64,000 bases of DNA from Phaeovulum vinaykumarii (GTDB taxonomy: Bacteria; Pseudomonadota; Alphaproteobacteria; Rhodobacterales; Rhodobacteraceae): positions 558,001 through 622,000 of the forward strand of contig NZ_FTOM01000002.1 of NCBI RefSeq assembly GCF_900156695.1, in the 5' to 3' direction. The translations under genes were made by a program, and so were the position numbers. Position 1 is the first letter of the stretch. Every line of letters starts with the position of its first letter. Under the pieces are notes generated by a model that saw nothing but the letters and a program-made list of their open reading frames with translations, was not told where the DNA came from and did not search any database. Shown piece after piece: positions 22,801 through 30,872 of this stretch.

Positions 22801-23469
22801 GGAAAGTGTCTCCTCGGGCGCCGTCTCCTCGGGCGCGATCTGCGTGGGCGCGATCTCCTCGGGTGCCATCTCCTCGGACGTGGCGTCTTCCGTCTGCGCG
22901 GCCTCTGCGGGCGCCGCACTCACCGGGGGCAGGCGCACGGGATCCTGGTCGCGTTCGTGGCGCGCGCCTTCGGGCAGATGCCGCGCGGCGCTGCGGGCCA
23001 GGCCGAAATAGGGCTCGGCGCCGAAACCGCCCGGATCGGGGATGGCGACGAAGGACACCGGGTTGAAGCCGAATTGCTCGGCGAATTCCTCGGCCTCGGC
23101 CAGTGTCTCGCGCGCGACCACCGCCACCTGCACCGTCTCGCCCGTGCCCGACCAGTCGAACACCAGATCCGATACGGCATAGGGCGTGCGCCCGTCCAGC
23201 GCCTCGGCGATCTGGCGGCGGCGCTGGGCGATGGTGGGGCCGGGGGCCTCGACCTTGGTATAGAGGATCTGGGAATTCGGGATGATGACCTTGGAGGTCA
23301 TCGCCTTGGGCGACGCCGACTGGGCGGCGCGGCGCAGATCGGCGATCTTGTCGGCGAACTGCGGATCTTCCAGAGAGACCGTGCCGAGATCGTCCCACAC
23401 CCCGCCCGGACGGCGGTGCAGGAGGCCGATCCCGTCATGCGAGAGATTGAGCGCGAAGGGCGGTTTCAT
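19840..23469 (-). CDS. Very long Pro/Ala/Glu-rich membrane protein with GspL/PilM-like N-terminus and GspC/PilP-like C-terminus
   Basis: 1209 aa. Residues 1-180 look like the cytoplasmic part of GspL/PilM proteins: VIIPNSQILYTKVEAPG, RRRQIAEALDGRTPYAVSDLVFDW, VAVVARETLAEAEEFAEQFG. A disordered Pro/Ala/Glu-rich stretch follows, with 3 x 18-bp repeats at 21841-21894. A single transmembrane helix (LLALKLSGGLLAFFAIVLVW) comes near residue 735, then more low complexity, and a terminal beta domain of 60-70 residues (INLIGLYGSSQNRRALVRMP, GRFVKVKVGDSLDGGKVVAI) that resembles PilP/GspC HR domains. Such proteins can be mislabelled IF-2 because of composition; no GTPase motifs are present. Function unknown; a role in an envelope secretion- or pilus-like machine is inferred. 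A Pro/Ala-rich opposite frame is a compositional shadow. Confidence 0.8.
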   Translation of the reverse strand: MKPPFALNLSHDGIGLLHRRPGGVWDDLGTVSLEDPQFADKIADLRRAAQSASPKAMTSKVIIPNSQILYTKVEAPGPTIAQRRRQIAEALDGRTPYAVSDLVFDWSGTGETVQVAVVARETLAEAEEFAEQFGFNPVSFVAIPDPGGFGAEPYFGLARSAARHLPEGARHERDQDPVRLPPVSAAPAEAAQTEDATSEEMAPEEIAPTQIAPEETAPEETLSQGPLSEETAHTETADTEAGDTEIASDAPAPADAPITDPAGDIAPPKDAAPTAAPQDPPAPQDEAAPQDAPAVTEQAPPPRTPAPLDPAPVEPTAAEPPAAEAAQPAPPPAPEDRAEDIAVTDAPPEAMLDTPPAADSPSDTAPPVVAEDAQVDTRLDPDPEAEQRAQPPAPVEDSPEAAPEKAAPLPPPAPSPEAPADPAPWPETGDLVKGTDSFVALPPELDTNAPQAAAKAPLSRGPSGSESGRLSRPPEARAPEAAPPHRGAGPTAARLKVPAGQVPERSEPRLRRAPETERTIPPADLTSPTDLPPPTDLPPPTDLPPTAPAADTPAAPGGKAQPLPPGAEKADAPPGAPQPGAASAPAAPATQDGIPRLQRHGAGSEPRRLPPLKPRSPQGFGAPLPPQPSALDAARETARKIADQARFTLLRGTGMGAQIALDLGRKGGARAKAQLRRISERRGKGAAPPASAPPRDGADRRRPPKTAATQPATGPFGWRRQPSGAEKTRNPLLALKLSGGLLAFFAIVLVWSTVIDTPQDAPGSDPVAATLPAPEADSPPAATGDTPREMAADAPNDPAGIAPALGPPAPGAPTLGEGPAPIAETAPAAPAPDVPAADDSAAPVIVAGLPTLPPLTDPPLTDPVVPETATAPATPAESPAETAPTEAPADAPTARPYPAPGTVTPTADGVVVLSSSGPFRLVAGRPPLTPPARPAIIVNEAVNAAAPNPELVSFRPPAKPAEIAAAAAAAADDTPAAPSEAAAPTEAVGQTEAADQAGAAEQTAPAADIQAPPQGMLRPRERPDDIERRAAAAREAAAAEAAAAAIARATAEAASAAEAARAEARSASDLATSDLAVARSPAPPDKPQGFASAVARQRAQLATAAPAAAAGADVDEPEPTRAAPQVPTSASVARQATVRNGIDLGEINLIGLYGSSQNRRALVRMPNGRFVKVKVGDSLDGGKVVAIGDGKLSYQKGRRTVVLRLLEGG
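21841..21894 (-). repeat. 18-bp tandem repeat, three copies, inside the long low-complexity gene
   Basis: Unit caggtccgtgggcggggg, two perfect copies and one with changes at its end. It encodes a repeated TDLPPP on the minus strand within the disordered linker. Length variation between strains is likely and would stay in frame. Confidence 0.85.
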
Positions 23470-23684
23470 GGGCGTCGGTCGGCTCTGTCAAGCGGGGCGG
23501 AGGGCGCGCGAACACGATCCCCCGCCGGCCCCACGGAAAATCGTGAAACCTTCGTAAATCAGAACGCCGTCGATGGAAAGAGAGCGTGACATTTGCCGCA
23601 GACGTGCCCGCGCCGTCCCGCCGATGGGCGCGGCGCCCGAAGGCCCGCCCCCGAGAGGGGCGGGGCCGGGCGCGCGGGCGCCGC

Positions 23685-24971
23685 TCAGGCCGAAGCCGCG
23701 GTCAGCGCCTGATCGAGATCGGCGATCAGATCGCCGGCATCCTCGAGCCCGATCGACAGGCGCAGCACCTCGGGGCCGGCGCCGGCGGCCGCCTGCTGTT
23801 CGGGGGTCAGTTGCCGGTGCGTGGTCGAGGCCGAATGGATCACCAGCGACCGCGTATCCCCCAGATTGGCCACATGGCTGAAGACCTTGAGGTTTTCCAC
23901 CACCTTGACGCAGGCCTCATACCCGCCCTTGAGCGCCACGGTGAAGAGCGCGCCCGCCCCCTTGGGGCAGATCCGCGCGACCCGGTCGTGCCAGGGCGAG
24001 GCGGGCAGACCCGCCCAGGACACCGAGGCCACGCGCGGATCGGCGTCCAGCCATTCGGCCACGGCGCGGGCGTTCTCGACATGGCGGGCCATGCGCAGGC
24101 TCAGCGTCTCGATGCCCATCAGCGTGTAATGCGCCCCTTGCGGGTTCATCGTCATGCCCAGATCGCGCAGCCCCACGGCGATGGAATGGAAGGTGAAGGC
24201 CATCGGCCCCAGCGCCTTGTGGAAGCAAAGGCCGTGATAGGCGGGCTCGGGTTCGGACAGGCTGGGGAACTTGCCCGAGGCCGACCAGTCGAACTTGCCG
24301 CTGTCGGCAATCACCCCGCCCGTCACGGTGCCGTTGCCGGTCAGGTATTTGGTGGCCGAATGCACCACCAGCGTGGCGCCATGTTCGATCGGGCGGCAGA
24401 GATAGGGCGAGGCCAGCGTGTTGTCGACGATCAGCGGCAGACCCACCTTCTGCGCCACGGCCGCGACGGCCGGCAGGTCGGTGATCGACCCGCCCGGATT
24501 GGCGATCGATTCGCAGAAGATCGCGCGGGTGTTGTCGTCCACCGCCGCTTCCAGCGCGGCCAGATCATCGAAATCGACGAAGGTGCACGACCAGCCGAAG
24601 CGCTTGATGGTCTGGCTGAACTGGGTGATCGTGCCGCCATAGAGCCGGGTCGAGGCGACGATGTTCAGTCCCGGCCCCATCAGCGGGAACAGCGCCATGA
24701 TCTGCGCGGCATGGCCCGACGAACAGCAGACCGCGCCCGCGCCCCCCTCGAGGGCGGCGATCCGCGCGGCCAGCGCCTGCACGGTGGGGTTGGTCAGCCG
24801 CGAATAGATGAAGCCCACCTCCTCGAGGTTGAAGAGCCGCGCGGCGTGATCGGCGTCTTTGAACACATAGGAGGTGGTCTGGTAGATCGGCACCTGACGC
24901 GCGCCGGTGGCCGGATCGGGCGCGGTGCCGGCGTGGATCTGAAGGGTGTCGAAACCGTGCTCGGTGCTCAT
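23685..24971 (-). CDS. metY: O-acetylhomoserine (thiol)-lyase / sulfhydrylase, MetY family
   Basis: PLP enzyme of the Cys/Met metabolism family that makes homocysteine from O-acetylhomoserine and sulphide. Motifs: FDTLQIHAG at the N-terminus, YSRLTNPTVQALAARIAALEGG, the PLP lysine in VVHSATKYLTGNG (about residue 209), and SVGLED-like LRLSIGLEDAGDLI at the end. The length of 428 aa is that of MetY rather than the shorter MetZ/MetB (about 390-400). The ATG follows a ggaggcag site. I looked for a SAM-II riboswitch in the 249-bp leader and saw none. Confidence 0.92.
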   Translation of the reverse strand: MSTEHGFDTLQIHAGTAPDPATGARQVPIYQTTSYVFKDADHAARLFNLEEVGFIYSRLTNPTVQALAARIAALEGGAGAVCCSSGHAAQIMALFPLMGPGLNIVASTRLYGGTITQFSQTIKRFGWSCTFVDFDDLAALEAAVDDNTRAIFCESIANPGGSITDLPAVAAVAQKVGLPLIVDNTLASPYLCRPIEHGATLVVHSATKYLTGNGTVTGGVIADSGKFDWSASGKFPSLSEPEPAYHGLCFHKALGPMAFTFHSIAVGLRDLGMTMNPQGAHYTLMGIETLSLRMARHVENARAVAEWLDADPRVASVSWAGLPASPWHDRVARICPKGAGALFTVALKGGYEACVKVVENLKVFSHVANLGDTRSLVIHSASTTHRQLTPEQQAAAGAGPEVLRLSIGLEDAGDLIADLDQALTAASA

Positions 24972-25220
24972 GCTGCCTCCGCGGATTGATGGTGCGGAAC
25001 CCTAGCGCGACCGGCATGGGGGGCGCAACATGGGCGCGGTGGCGCCCTGTTCGCCCTGGCCCCGGCCTGCGCGACCGGCGTTTCGCCCCCCGCGCGGGCG
25101 GGCAAACGGAATTCGCGCAAGGGGCGCGTGCCGGGGTATTTGTCCCGATCTGGTGCCGGATCGTCGCAGGCGGGCCATGTCTGGGGGGCCATGTCTGGGG
25201 CGGCGTGTCTGGGGGGGGGC

Positions 25221-26348
25221 TCAGCGCAGCCACAGCCCCATGCGGCGGATGGTGTTGCGGATGACATGTTCGCGCGCGGGCAGCCGGTCGCGGTCGAAGG
25301 CTGCGCGGATCTTCTGCCCCTTGCCCTGATAGACCAGCTTGCGCATCGCCTCGCTCTCGCGCAGGAAGCGCTTGCGCCGGTTGGGGGCGGCCACGGCCTC
25401 GAGCACGGCGACCGCGCGGTCGCTCTCGCGCGCATAGAGCAGCGGCAGCGTGCGGTAATGGCAGGTCAGATCGCCGTCGAGCCCGTCAAGCTCGGGCCCC
25501 GGCCGCCCGCCGCCAAGGGCATGGATCACCAGCGGCAGCGCGATCTGGTCAAGCCAGGGGTCAAGGCTCTGGCAGGCCAGTTCGTCGGGGGTCTCGTCGC
25601 GGATCACTCGGGCATATTCGGCAAAGCGCGCGCCAAACGCCCGCGGGTCGCGGCCAAAGAACCAGCCGGCGTTGAAATAGAGATAGCGCGCCCAGAATTC
25701 GTCGGGCTGCGAAAGGTCGAGCGTGGTCTCGAAACCTTCCAGCCCGAAACGGTCATAGAGCGCCTTCCAGATTTCAGTATAGCCGGGGCCATAGAGCGGC
25801 GGCTCGGGCCAGCTGCCTTCGCGCCGCATCGAGGCCGCGGGGCGGTCGAAGTCGAAGCGCGCCTGCGCCAGCGGGCCCAGGAACAGCGTATCGGTGTCGA
25901 AGAAGACGAAGGGCGCGTCGGGCAGCGCGGCCAGCATCTCGATCTTGTTGCCGTGCGGATAGCTTTCCCCGAAGAGATGGTTCTCGAAGGGCACGATCTG
26001 CGCGCCCTCGGCCTCGAGCCAGTCGCGGATATCGCCGGGAAGACGCGGGTCGGTCGACCAGCGGGGGCCGGGCTGGGGTTCGGCGATCAGCACCTGGCCG
26101 GGGAAATCGGGGTTCGTCTCGCGGAAGGAGGCCACGAACAGGATCGACTCGAGCGCCAGCCGCCCCGCCTGCGCCACGCAGACGACATTATAGGCGGCGC
26201 CGCCCCCGTGCCGGGGCGCCGGGGCCCCATCGGGGGCGGGGGGCGCCGCCTTGGCGGGCGTTTTCTTTCCGGTTTTCGCGGGCTTGGCCCCTGCGGCCTT
26301 GTCGTCTGTGCTGTCACCGCCTGTCGCGGTGTCGGGCGCTTTCGGCAT
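25221..26348 (-). CDS. Hypothetical protein with glycosyltransferase-like DTD motif
   Basis: 375 aa with no close family recognised. After a Lys/Ala/Pro-rich N-terminal 50 residues comes a domain with GT-A character: YNVVCVAQAGRLALESILFV, then a DTD in FVFFDTDTLFLGPL near residue 148, then FNAGWFFGRDP and a LACQSLDPWLDQIALP stretch, much as in nucleotide-sugar transferases where DxD binds a metal. The C-terminus is very basic (RRKRFLRESEAMRKLV). The start at 26348 (MPKAPDTATG) is chosen; upstream codons are in frame but atypical. Transferase activity is inferred only. Confidence 0.7.
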   Translation of the reverse strand: MPKAPDTATGGDSTDDKAAGAKPAKTGKKTPAKAAPPAPDGAPAPRHGGGAAYNVVCVAQAGRLALESILFVASFRETNPDFPGQVLIAEPQPGPRWSTDPRLPGDIRDWLEAEGAQIVPFENHLFGESYPHGNKIEMLAALPDAPFVFFDTDTLFLGPLAQARFDFDRPAASMRREGSWPEPPLYGPGYTEIWKALYDRFGLEGFETTLDLSQPDEFWARYLYFNAGWFFGRDPRAFGARFAEYARVIRDETPDELACQSLDPWLDQIALPLVIHALGGGRPGPELDGLDGDLTCHYRTLPLLYARESDRAVAVLEAVAAPNRRKRFLRESEAMRKLVYQGKGQKIRAAFDRDRLPAREHVIRNTIRRMGLWLR

Positions 26349-26531
26349 CGGTTCGTCTCTGCTTTCCCGCCGCGGTTGCGGCCCTGTCCCCACCGGGGCG
26401 ACTATAGGCAGGAACGCAAGAGGGGTGAAGACGCCGGTTTCCGGATGCGCGGAGGGGGCAGGAACCAAGCCCGCCCTTGTGCGCGAGCGTTGCAACGGTT
26501 TTCGCGGATGCGCGGGGGGGGGGGCGCCGCG

Positions 26532-27323
26532 TCAGGCGGAATGCGCCCCGGCCGCCAGTGCGGCGATCTGGGTCAGGATCTCGGGCACGGGGCGGCCCTC
26601 GCCCACCAGCTTGACGATGGCCGACCCCACCACGCAGCCGTCGGCAACCGACGCGATGGTGCGCGCGGCGTCCGGTGTGGTGATGCCGAAGCCCACGATC
26701 ACCGGCAGATCGGTTGCGGCCTTGATGCGGGCGACCTCGGGGCCGACCTCGCCGGCCTGCGCCGCCTGCCCGCCGGTGATCCCGGTCACCGAGACGTAAT
26801 AGACAAAGCCCGACGTGTTCTGGAGCACGCGCGGCAGGCGCTTGTCATCGGTGGTGGGGGTGGCCAGGCGGATGAAGTTCAGCCCCGCCGCCCGCGCCGG
26901 AATGCACAATTCGGCGTCTTCCTCGGGGGGCAGGTCCACCACGATCAGCCCGTCGATCCCGGCTTCGCGCGCGTCCTGAAGAAAGCGGTCCACGCCGCGG
27001 TTGTAGATCGGGTTGTAATAGCCCATCAGCACGATCGGCGTGGTGGTGTCGGTCTCGCGGAAGGCCCGCGCCATGTCGAGCGTCTTCTGAAGCGTCTGCC
27101 CGCCATCGAGCGCGCGTTGTCCGGCCGCCTGGATCGTCGGGCCATCGGCCATCGGGTCGGTGAAGGGCAGGCCCAGTTCGATCACGTCGACGCCCGCACC
27201 CGGCATCCCCTTCATCAGCTCGAGCGAGGTCTCGAGATCTGGGTCGCCCGCCATGATATAGGCCACGAAAGCCTTCTTCCCTTCGGCTTTCAGGGCAGCG
27301 AATTTGGCGTCGATGCGAGTCAT
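26532..27323 (-). CDS. trpA: Tryptophan synthase alpha chain
   Basis: Cleaves indole-3-glycerol phosphate to indole and glyceraldehyde-3-phosphate and feeds indole to TrpB. The TIM-barrel motifs are clear: [16 protein letters not shown], the catalytic Glu in [50 protein letters not shown], and the phosphate loop [11 protein letters not shown]. It is 263 aa, normal length. No classical trpB follows it; the only TrpB relative here is 3.5 kb away on the other strand. It is divergent from ychF. Confidence 0.95.
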   Translation of the reverse strand: MTRIDAKFAALKAEGKKAFVAYIMAGDPDLETSLELMKGMPGAGVDVIELGLPFTDPMADGPTIQAAGQRALDGGQTLQKTLDMARAFRETDTTTPIVLMGYYNPIYNRGVDRFLQDAREAGIDGLIVVDLPPEEDAELCIPARAAGLNFIRLATPTTDDKRLPRVLQNTSGFVYYVSVTGITGGQAAQAGEVGPEVARIKAATDLPVIVGFGITTPDAARTIASVADGCVVGSAIVKLVGEGRPVPEILTQIAALAAGAHSA

Positions 27324-27514
27324 GGCGTCCCCTTCGGATACTCGTTCCGGGTTTGCTTGATGGGGCGGGGAAAATCAATGGGGGCTTTGCCCCCGCCCGC
27401 CGTCCACGCGCCCGCCTTCCCCTGATTGCGCCCCGATTGCCCCGCCCCCGCAGCCCCAGCTTGCGGAATGGCGCATTGCTGCCTATGAGGGGCGCGGAAA
27501 CGAAGGAGCGTGTC

Positions 27515-28612
27515 ATGGGCTTTCGCATGGGCATCGTCGGTCTGCCGAACGTGGGCAAGTCGACGCTTTTCAACGCGCTGACGCGCACCGCCGCGGCGCA
27601 GGCGGCGAATTTCCCCTTCTGCACCATCGAGCCCAACGTGGGCGAGGTGGCCGTGCCCGATCCGCGGCTGGACAAGCTGGCCGAGATCGCGGGCAGCAAG
27701 CAGATCATCCCCACGCGCATGACCTTCGTCGATATCGCCGGTCTGGTGAAGGGCGCCTCGAAGGGCGAGGGGCTGGGCAACCAGTTCCTGGCCAATATCC
27801 GCGAGGTGGACGCCATCGCTCATGTGCTGCGCTGCTTCGAGGATGGCGACATCACCCATGTCGAGGGCCGCATCGACCCGCTGGCCGATGCCGAGACCAT
27901 CGAGACCGAGCTGATGATCGCGGATCTGGAATCGATCGAGCGGCGTCTGGCCAACCTGGTGCGCAAGGTGCGCGGCGGCGACAAGGAGGCGGTCGAGCAG
28001 GAGCGCCTGCTCAAGGCCGCGCAGGCCGCGCTTGAGGACGGGCGCCCCGCGCGCACCGTCCCCGTCTCCGAGGACGACCGCAAGGCCTGGAACATGCTCC
28101 AGCTTCTGACCGCCAAGCCGGTGCTCTATGTCTGCAACGTCGAGGAAGCGGCCGCGGCGACCGGCAATGCCCAATCCGCCCGCGTGGCCGAGATGGCCGA
28201 AGCGCAAGGCGCGGGGATCGTGGTGATCTCGGCCCGGATCGAGGAAGAGATCAGCCAGCTCGACCCCGAGGAAGCCGAGATGTTCCTGGGCGAGATGGGC
28301 CTCGAGGAAGCGGGTCTCGACCGTCTGATCCGCGCCGGCCACGACCTGCTGGGCCTTCAGACCTATTTCACCGTGGGGCCCAAGGAAGCCCGCGCCTGGA
28401 CCATCCGCAAGGGCACGGCCGCGCCTCAGGCCGCCGGCGTGATCCACGGCGATTTCGAACGCGGCTTCATCCGCGCCGAGACCATCGCCTATGCCGATTA
28501 CGTGGCCGGCGGCGGCGAGGCCGGCGCGCGCGAGGCCGGCAAGCTGCGCGTCGAGGGCAAGTCCTACATCGTGCAGGACGGCGACGTTCTGCATTTCCTG
28601 TTCAACGCCTGA
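27515..28612 (+). CDS. ychF: Redox-regulated ATPase/GTPase YchF (OLA1)
   Basis: Translation-associated P-loop NTPase that prefers ATP. G1 motif GLPNVGKST at residues 9-17, [13 protein letters not shown] switch region, [17 protein letters not shown], and the YchF-specific N-X-X-E-type site (YVCNVEEAA). A C-terminal TGS domain ([19 protein letters not shown]) ends in [17 protein letters not shown]. The ATG at 27515 follows gaaggag and gives 365 aa, as expected. Confidence 0.95.
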   Translation: MGFRMGIVGLPNVGKSTLFNALTRTAAAQAANFPFCTIEPNVGEVAVPDPRLDKLAEIAGSKQIIPTRMTFVDIAGLVKGASKGEGLGNQFLANIREVDAIAHVLRCFEDGDITHVEGRIDPLADAETIETELMIADLESIERRLANLVRKVRGGDKEAVEQERLLKAAQAALEDGRPARTVPVSEDDRKAWNMLQLLTAKPVLYVCNVEEAAAATGNAQSARVAEMAEAQGAGIVVISARIEEEISQLDPEEAEMFLGEMGLEEAGLDRLIRAGHDLLGLQTYFTVGPKEARAWTIRKGTAAPQAAGVIHGDFERGFIRAETIAYADYVAGGGEAGAREAGKLRVEGKSYIVQDGDVLHFLFNA

Positions 28613-28720
28613 CCCCGCGCGGGCCTGCACCATCCGGCCGGCGCGGCAAGGTGTCCGTCGCCGGCACGCAACCTGCGCGCGATCTTGATGCCTGCTGCAC
28701 GCCCCGGCAGGATGCGGGGC

Positions 28721-30162
28721 ATGTCGATCTTTGCCACCGAATTTCGTCTGGACCCCGTCTGCGACCCCGTCCTTTTCGTCGAGGAGGTGCTGATCTGGCT
28801 GCGCGGCGTGCGCGGTAGCCGCATTCTGGATGGCGCCGAGATCGTGCCGGGCGCCGATGCCGCGCTTGCGCATCCCTCGGGCGAGAGCTTGCAACTGCGG
28901 GGCCTGGGTGCGGGCGCCGATTGGGAAGCCGTCGGTTTTCGCCATGACATTCCCGATGTCAGGGCCCCGGGCCGCGCCTGGCGCACCGAGGGTGTTCTCT
29001 GTCGCACGCCCACGGGGCCGCTCTTGCGCATCCGCTGCCAGAGCCTGGCCACCGAGGGTCTTGTCGCGCTGGAGCGGCCGCTCCGGACGCATCTGGTGCG
29101 CTCGCTGATCGAGAACGGACGTGTGCTGGCCGACGGGCTGCTGGAGGTGCGTCAGGGGGCGCATGCGCTGCGCCACGACGCCGAGGGGCTGGACCTGGCC
29201 GAGATGATCTTTCGTGGCGAGGCCACCGAGACCCTGCCCGTTCTCTACGTGTCCTGCGAAGCCGATACCCGCCATGCGATCCCGCCCGCGCATGCCGAGC
29301 AGCTGGCGAAGGATCTGGCTGGGGTGGCCCATGTGGTGCTCGAACCCGCGCGCGGGTTCTCCTTTGATCTCCGCGACCGGGTCGGGGGGCGCAATGCCTA
29401 TGGTGGCGTGTTGGGGCTGGTCATTCCGGGGCGCAGGGGCTGCGCCGACGTATCTTTCCGGGCTGGGCGCTGCCCACCTGGGGGGCGCTGGCCGAGGCCG
29501 CCTTCGAGGCCCGCAGCGAGATGGCGGCGCAAGGCTGGAGCTGGCTCGAACTGCAGGAGGCCTGCCTTCAGGCCGAACGGCGCCGTCTGGGACAGGCCGA
29601 GACCGCCGCGCTCTATGAAGAGGAGCTGGCGGCCAAGGACGAGAAGATCGCCGAGATCGCACTTGAACGCGACGAGGCCCGCGAGGCCTTGTCTGAAATG
29701 CGCGAGGCCGCCGCGCACCGCCCCGAGGGGATCCTCGACGCCGCCTTCCTGGAACGTCTCGGCCCCGAGATGTGGCCCGGCGAGATGACCGACCGGCTGC
29801 GCGCGGCGATTGCCTATTGGCTGGAGCATGCCGAGGATGAGGGCTGGGACAGCCGCTCCCGCGCGGTTCTGCGGCAGATGCACGAGAAGTCCCAGGTTTC
29901 GTCTGGCCTGCGCGAGTTGCGCGCAGACCTGTCAGCGGCGGTGCGCGATCGCAACCGCCTGTCGCAGACCGTCCAGCGCCTGCTCGAACGCCACGGCTTC
30001 GCGGCGGGCCAGACCGGCAAGCACCCCAAGCTGAGCCCGCGCGCGGGCTTCGCGGGGCTGGTGCCCATCACGGTGATGAGCACCCCCGGCGATCGGCGCG
30101 GCCAGGATAACCTGCGCCACCAGATCGAGAACGCGCTGGGGTTGAAACGGCTGGATGACTGA
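28721..30162 (+). pseudogene. Unknown protein, coding frame broken by a probable one-base deletion near 29428-29431
   Basis: From 28721 (MSIFATEFRLD) one frame is protein-like as far as YGGVLGLVIPG near 29430 and then turns Arg/Pro-rich (stop at 29788). From the same place the next frame continues sensibly (QGLRRRIFPGWALPTWGALAEA) through a coiled coil (EELAAKDEKIAEIALERDE) to LSPRAGFAGLVPITVMSTPG and a stop at 30162. The break falls in a run of four G; one extra G would restore a single frame of about 480 aa. It may be a true pseudogene, a sequencing error or a programmed shift. Pieces 28721-29788 and 29521-30162 would be called separately by a gene finder. I recognise no family. Confidence 0.7.
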
Positions 30163-30326
30163 GCTTCACGGTTGATCCCCCTCCCCTGGGCCGCGGGCGG
30201 CCTTGACCGGCGCGCATTGCTGGCCTTTCGGATTTCCCTAGCTGCGGCAACCGTTTGTCTTGCCGCCGCTGTCGGGGCTGTGGCAGGCTCGCGTCATCTT
30301 TCGCCGTCACACGAGGCACATTTCTC

Positions 30327-30845
30327 ATGATTCCTGCTGGTCATCGCCGTCTGATCCTGACGCGTCACGCCAAGTCGTCCTGGGACGACCCGCTGATGGA
30401 GGACCGCGACCGGCCGCTGAACGCGCGCGGCCGCCGCGCCGCGCATGAGCTGGGCGACTGGATCGCCTCGCGCGGGCATGACCCCGAGGAGGTGATCTGC
30501 TCGAGCGCGACGCGCACCCGCGAGACCTGGGAAGGCGTGGCCTCGGCCGTGCTCGAGGTGCGCCCCCAGGTGCGCTTCGAGGCGGCGCTCTATCAGGCGG
30601 GGCCGGATGTGATGATGCAGGTGCTCAAGGGCGCCACCGGGGCCTCGGTCATGATGATCGGCCACAACCCCGGCATTGCCGAATTCGCCGCCATGCTGCC
30701 CGCGCGCGCGCCCGCCGATCCCGATTTCGCGCGCTATCCCACCTGCGCCACGCTGGTCGTCGATTTCCAGATCGACAGCTGGGCCGATCTGACGCCGGGG
30801 CAGGGCAGCGTGATGGATTTCTTCCGCCCCGACGGGCGGCGCTGA
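30327..30845 (+). CDS. SixA-type phosphohistidine phosphatase (histidine phosphatase family)
   Basis: Branch of the phosphoglycerate-mutase-like superfamily. The catalytic His is in LILTRHAKSSW (H14), where the usual RHG is RHA as in SixA; the second His is in MIGHNPGI (about residue 113). The product has 172 aa. The ATG at 30327 follows an acgaggcac site; upstream in-frame codons are Cys/Arg-rich and unlikely. Substrate unknown: SixA acts on phosphohistidine in signalling proteins, but small relatives dephosphorylate other compounds. It lies 27 bp before the TrpB-like gene and may be co-transcribed with it. Confidence 0.87.
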   Translation: MIPAGHRRLILTRHAKSSWDDPLMEDRDRPLNARGRRAAHELGDWIASRGHDPEEVICSSATRTRETWEGVASAVLEVRPQVRFEAALYQAGPDVMMQVLKGATGASVMMIGHNPGIAEFAAMLPARAPADPDFARYPTCATLVVDFQIDSWADLTPGQGSVMDFFRPDGRR

Positions 30846-30872
30846 GGCATTCCACCGACAGGAGAGGGGACA

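Noticed and set aside
19840-23469. Translation initiation factor IF-2 label for the Pro/Ala/Glu-rich protein
   Set aside because: No GTPase motifs (no GxxxxGK, no DTPGH); similarity would be compositional only.
21670-23589. Gly/Arg-rich plus-strand frame opposite the long low-complexity gene
   Set aside because: It is the complement of Pro/Ala codons. The minus-strand reading has structured ends and a TM helix; the plus one has none.
24972-25220. SAM-II riboswitch in front of metY
   Set aside because: The conserved pseudoknot pattern could not be found on the minus strand.
27380-27398. gggggctttgccccc hairpin upstream of ychF/trpA as an attenuator
   Set aside because: No leader peptide with Trp codons and no alternative pairing is visible; common in GC-rich spacers.
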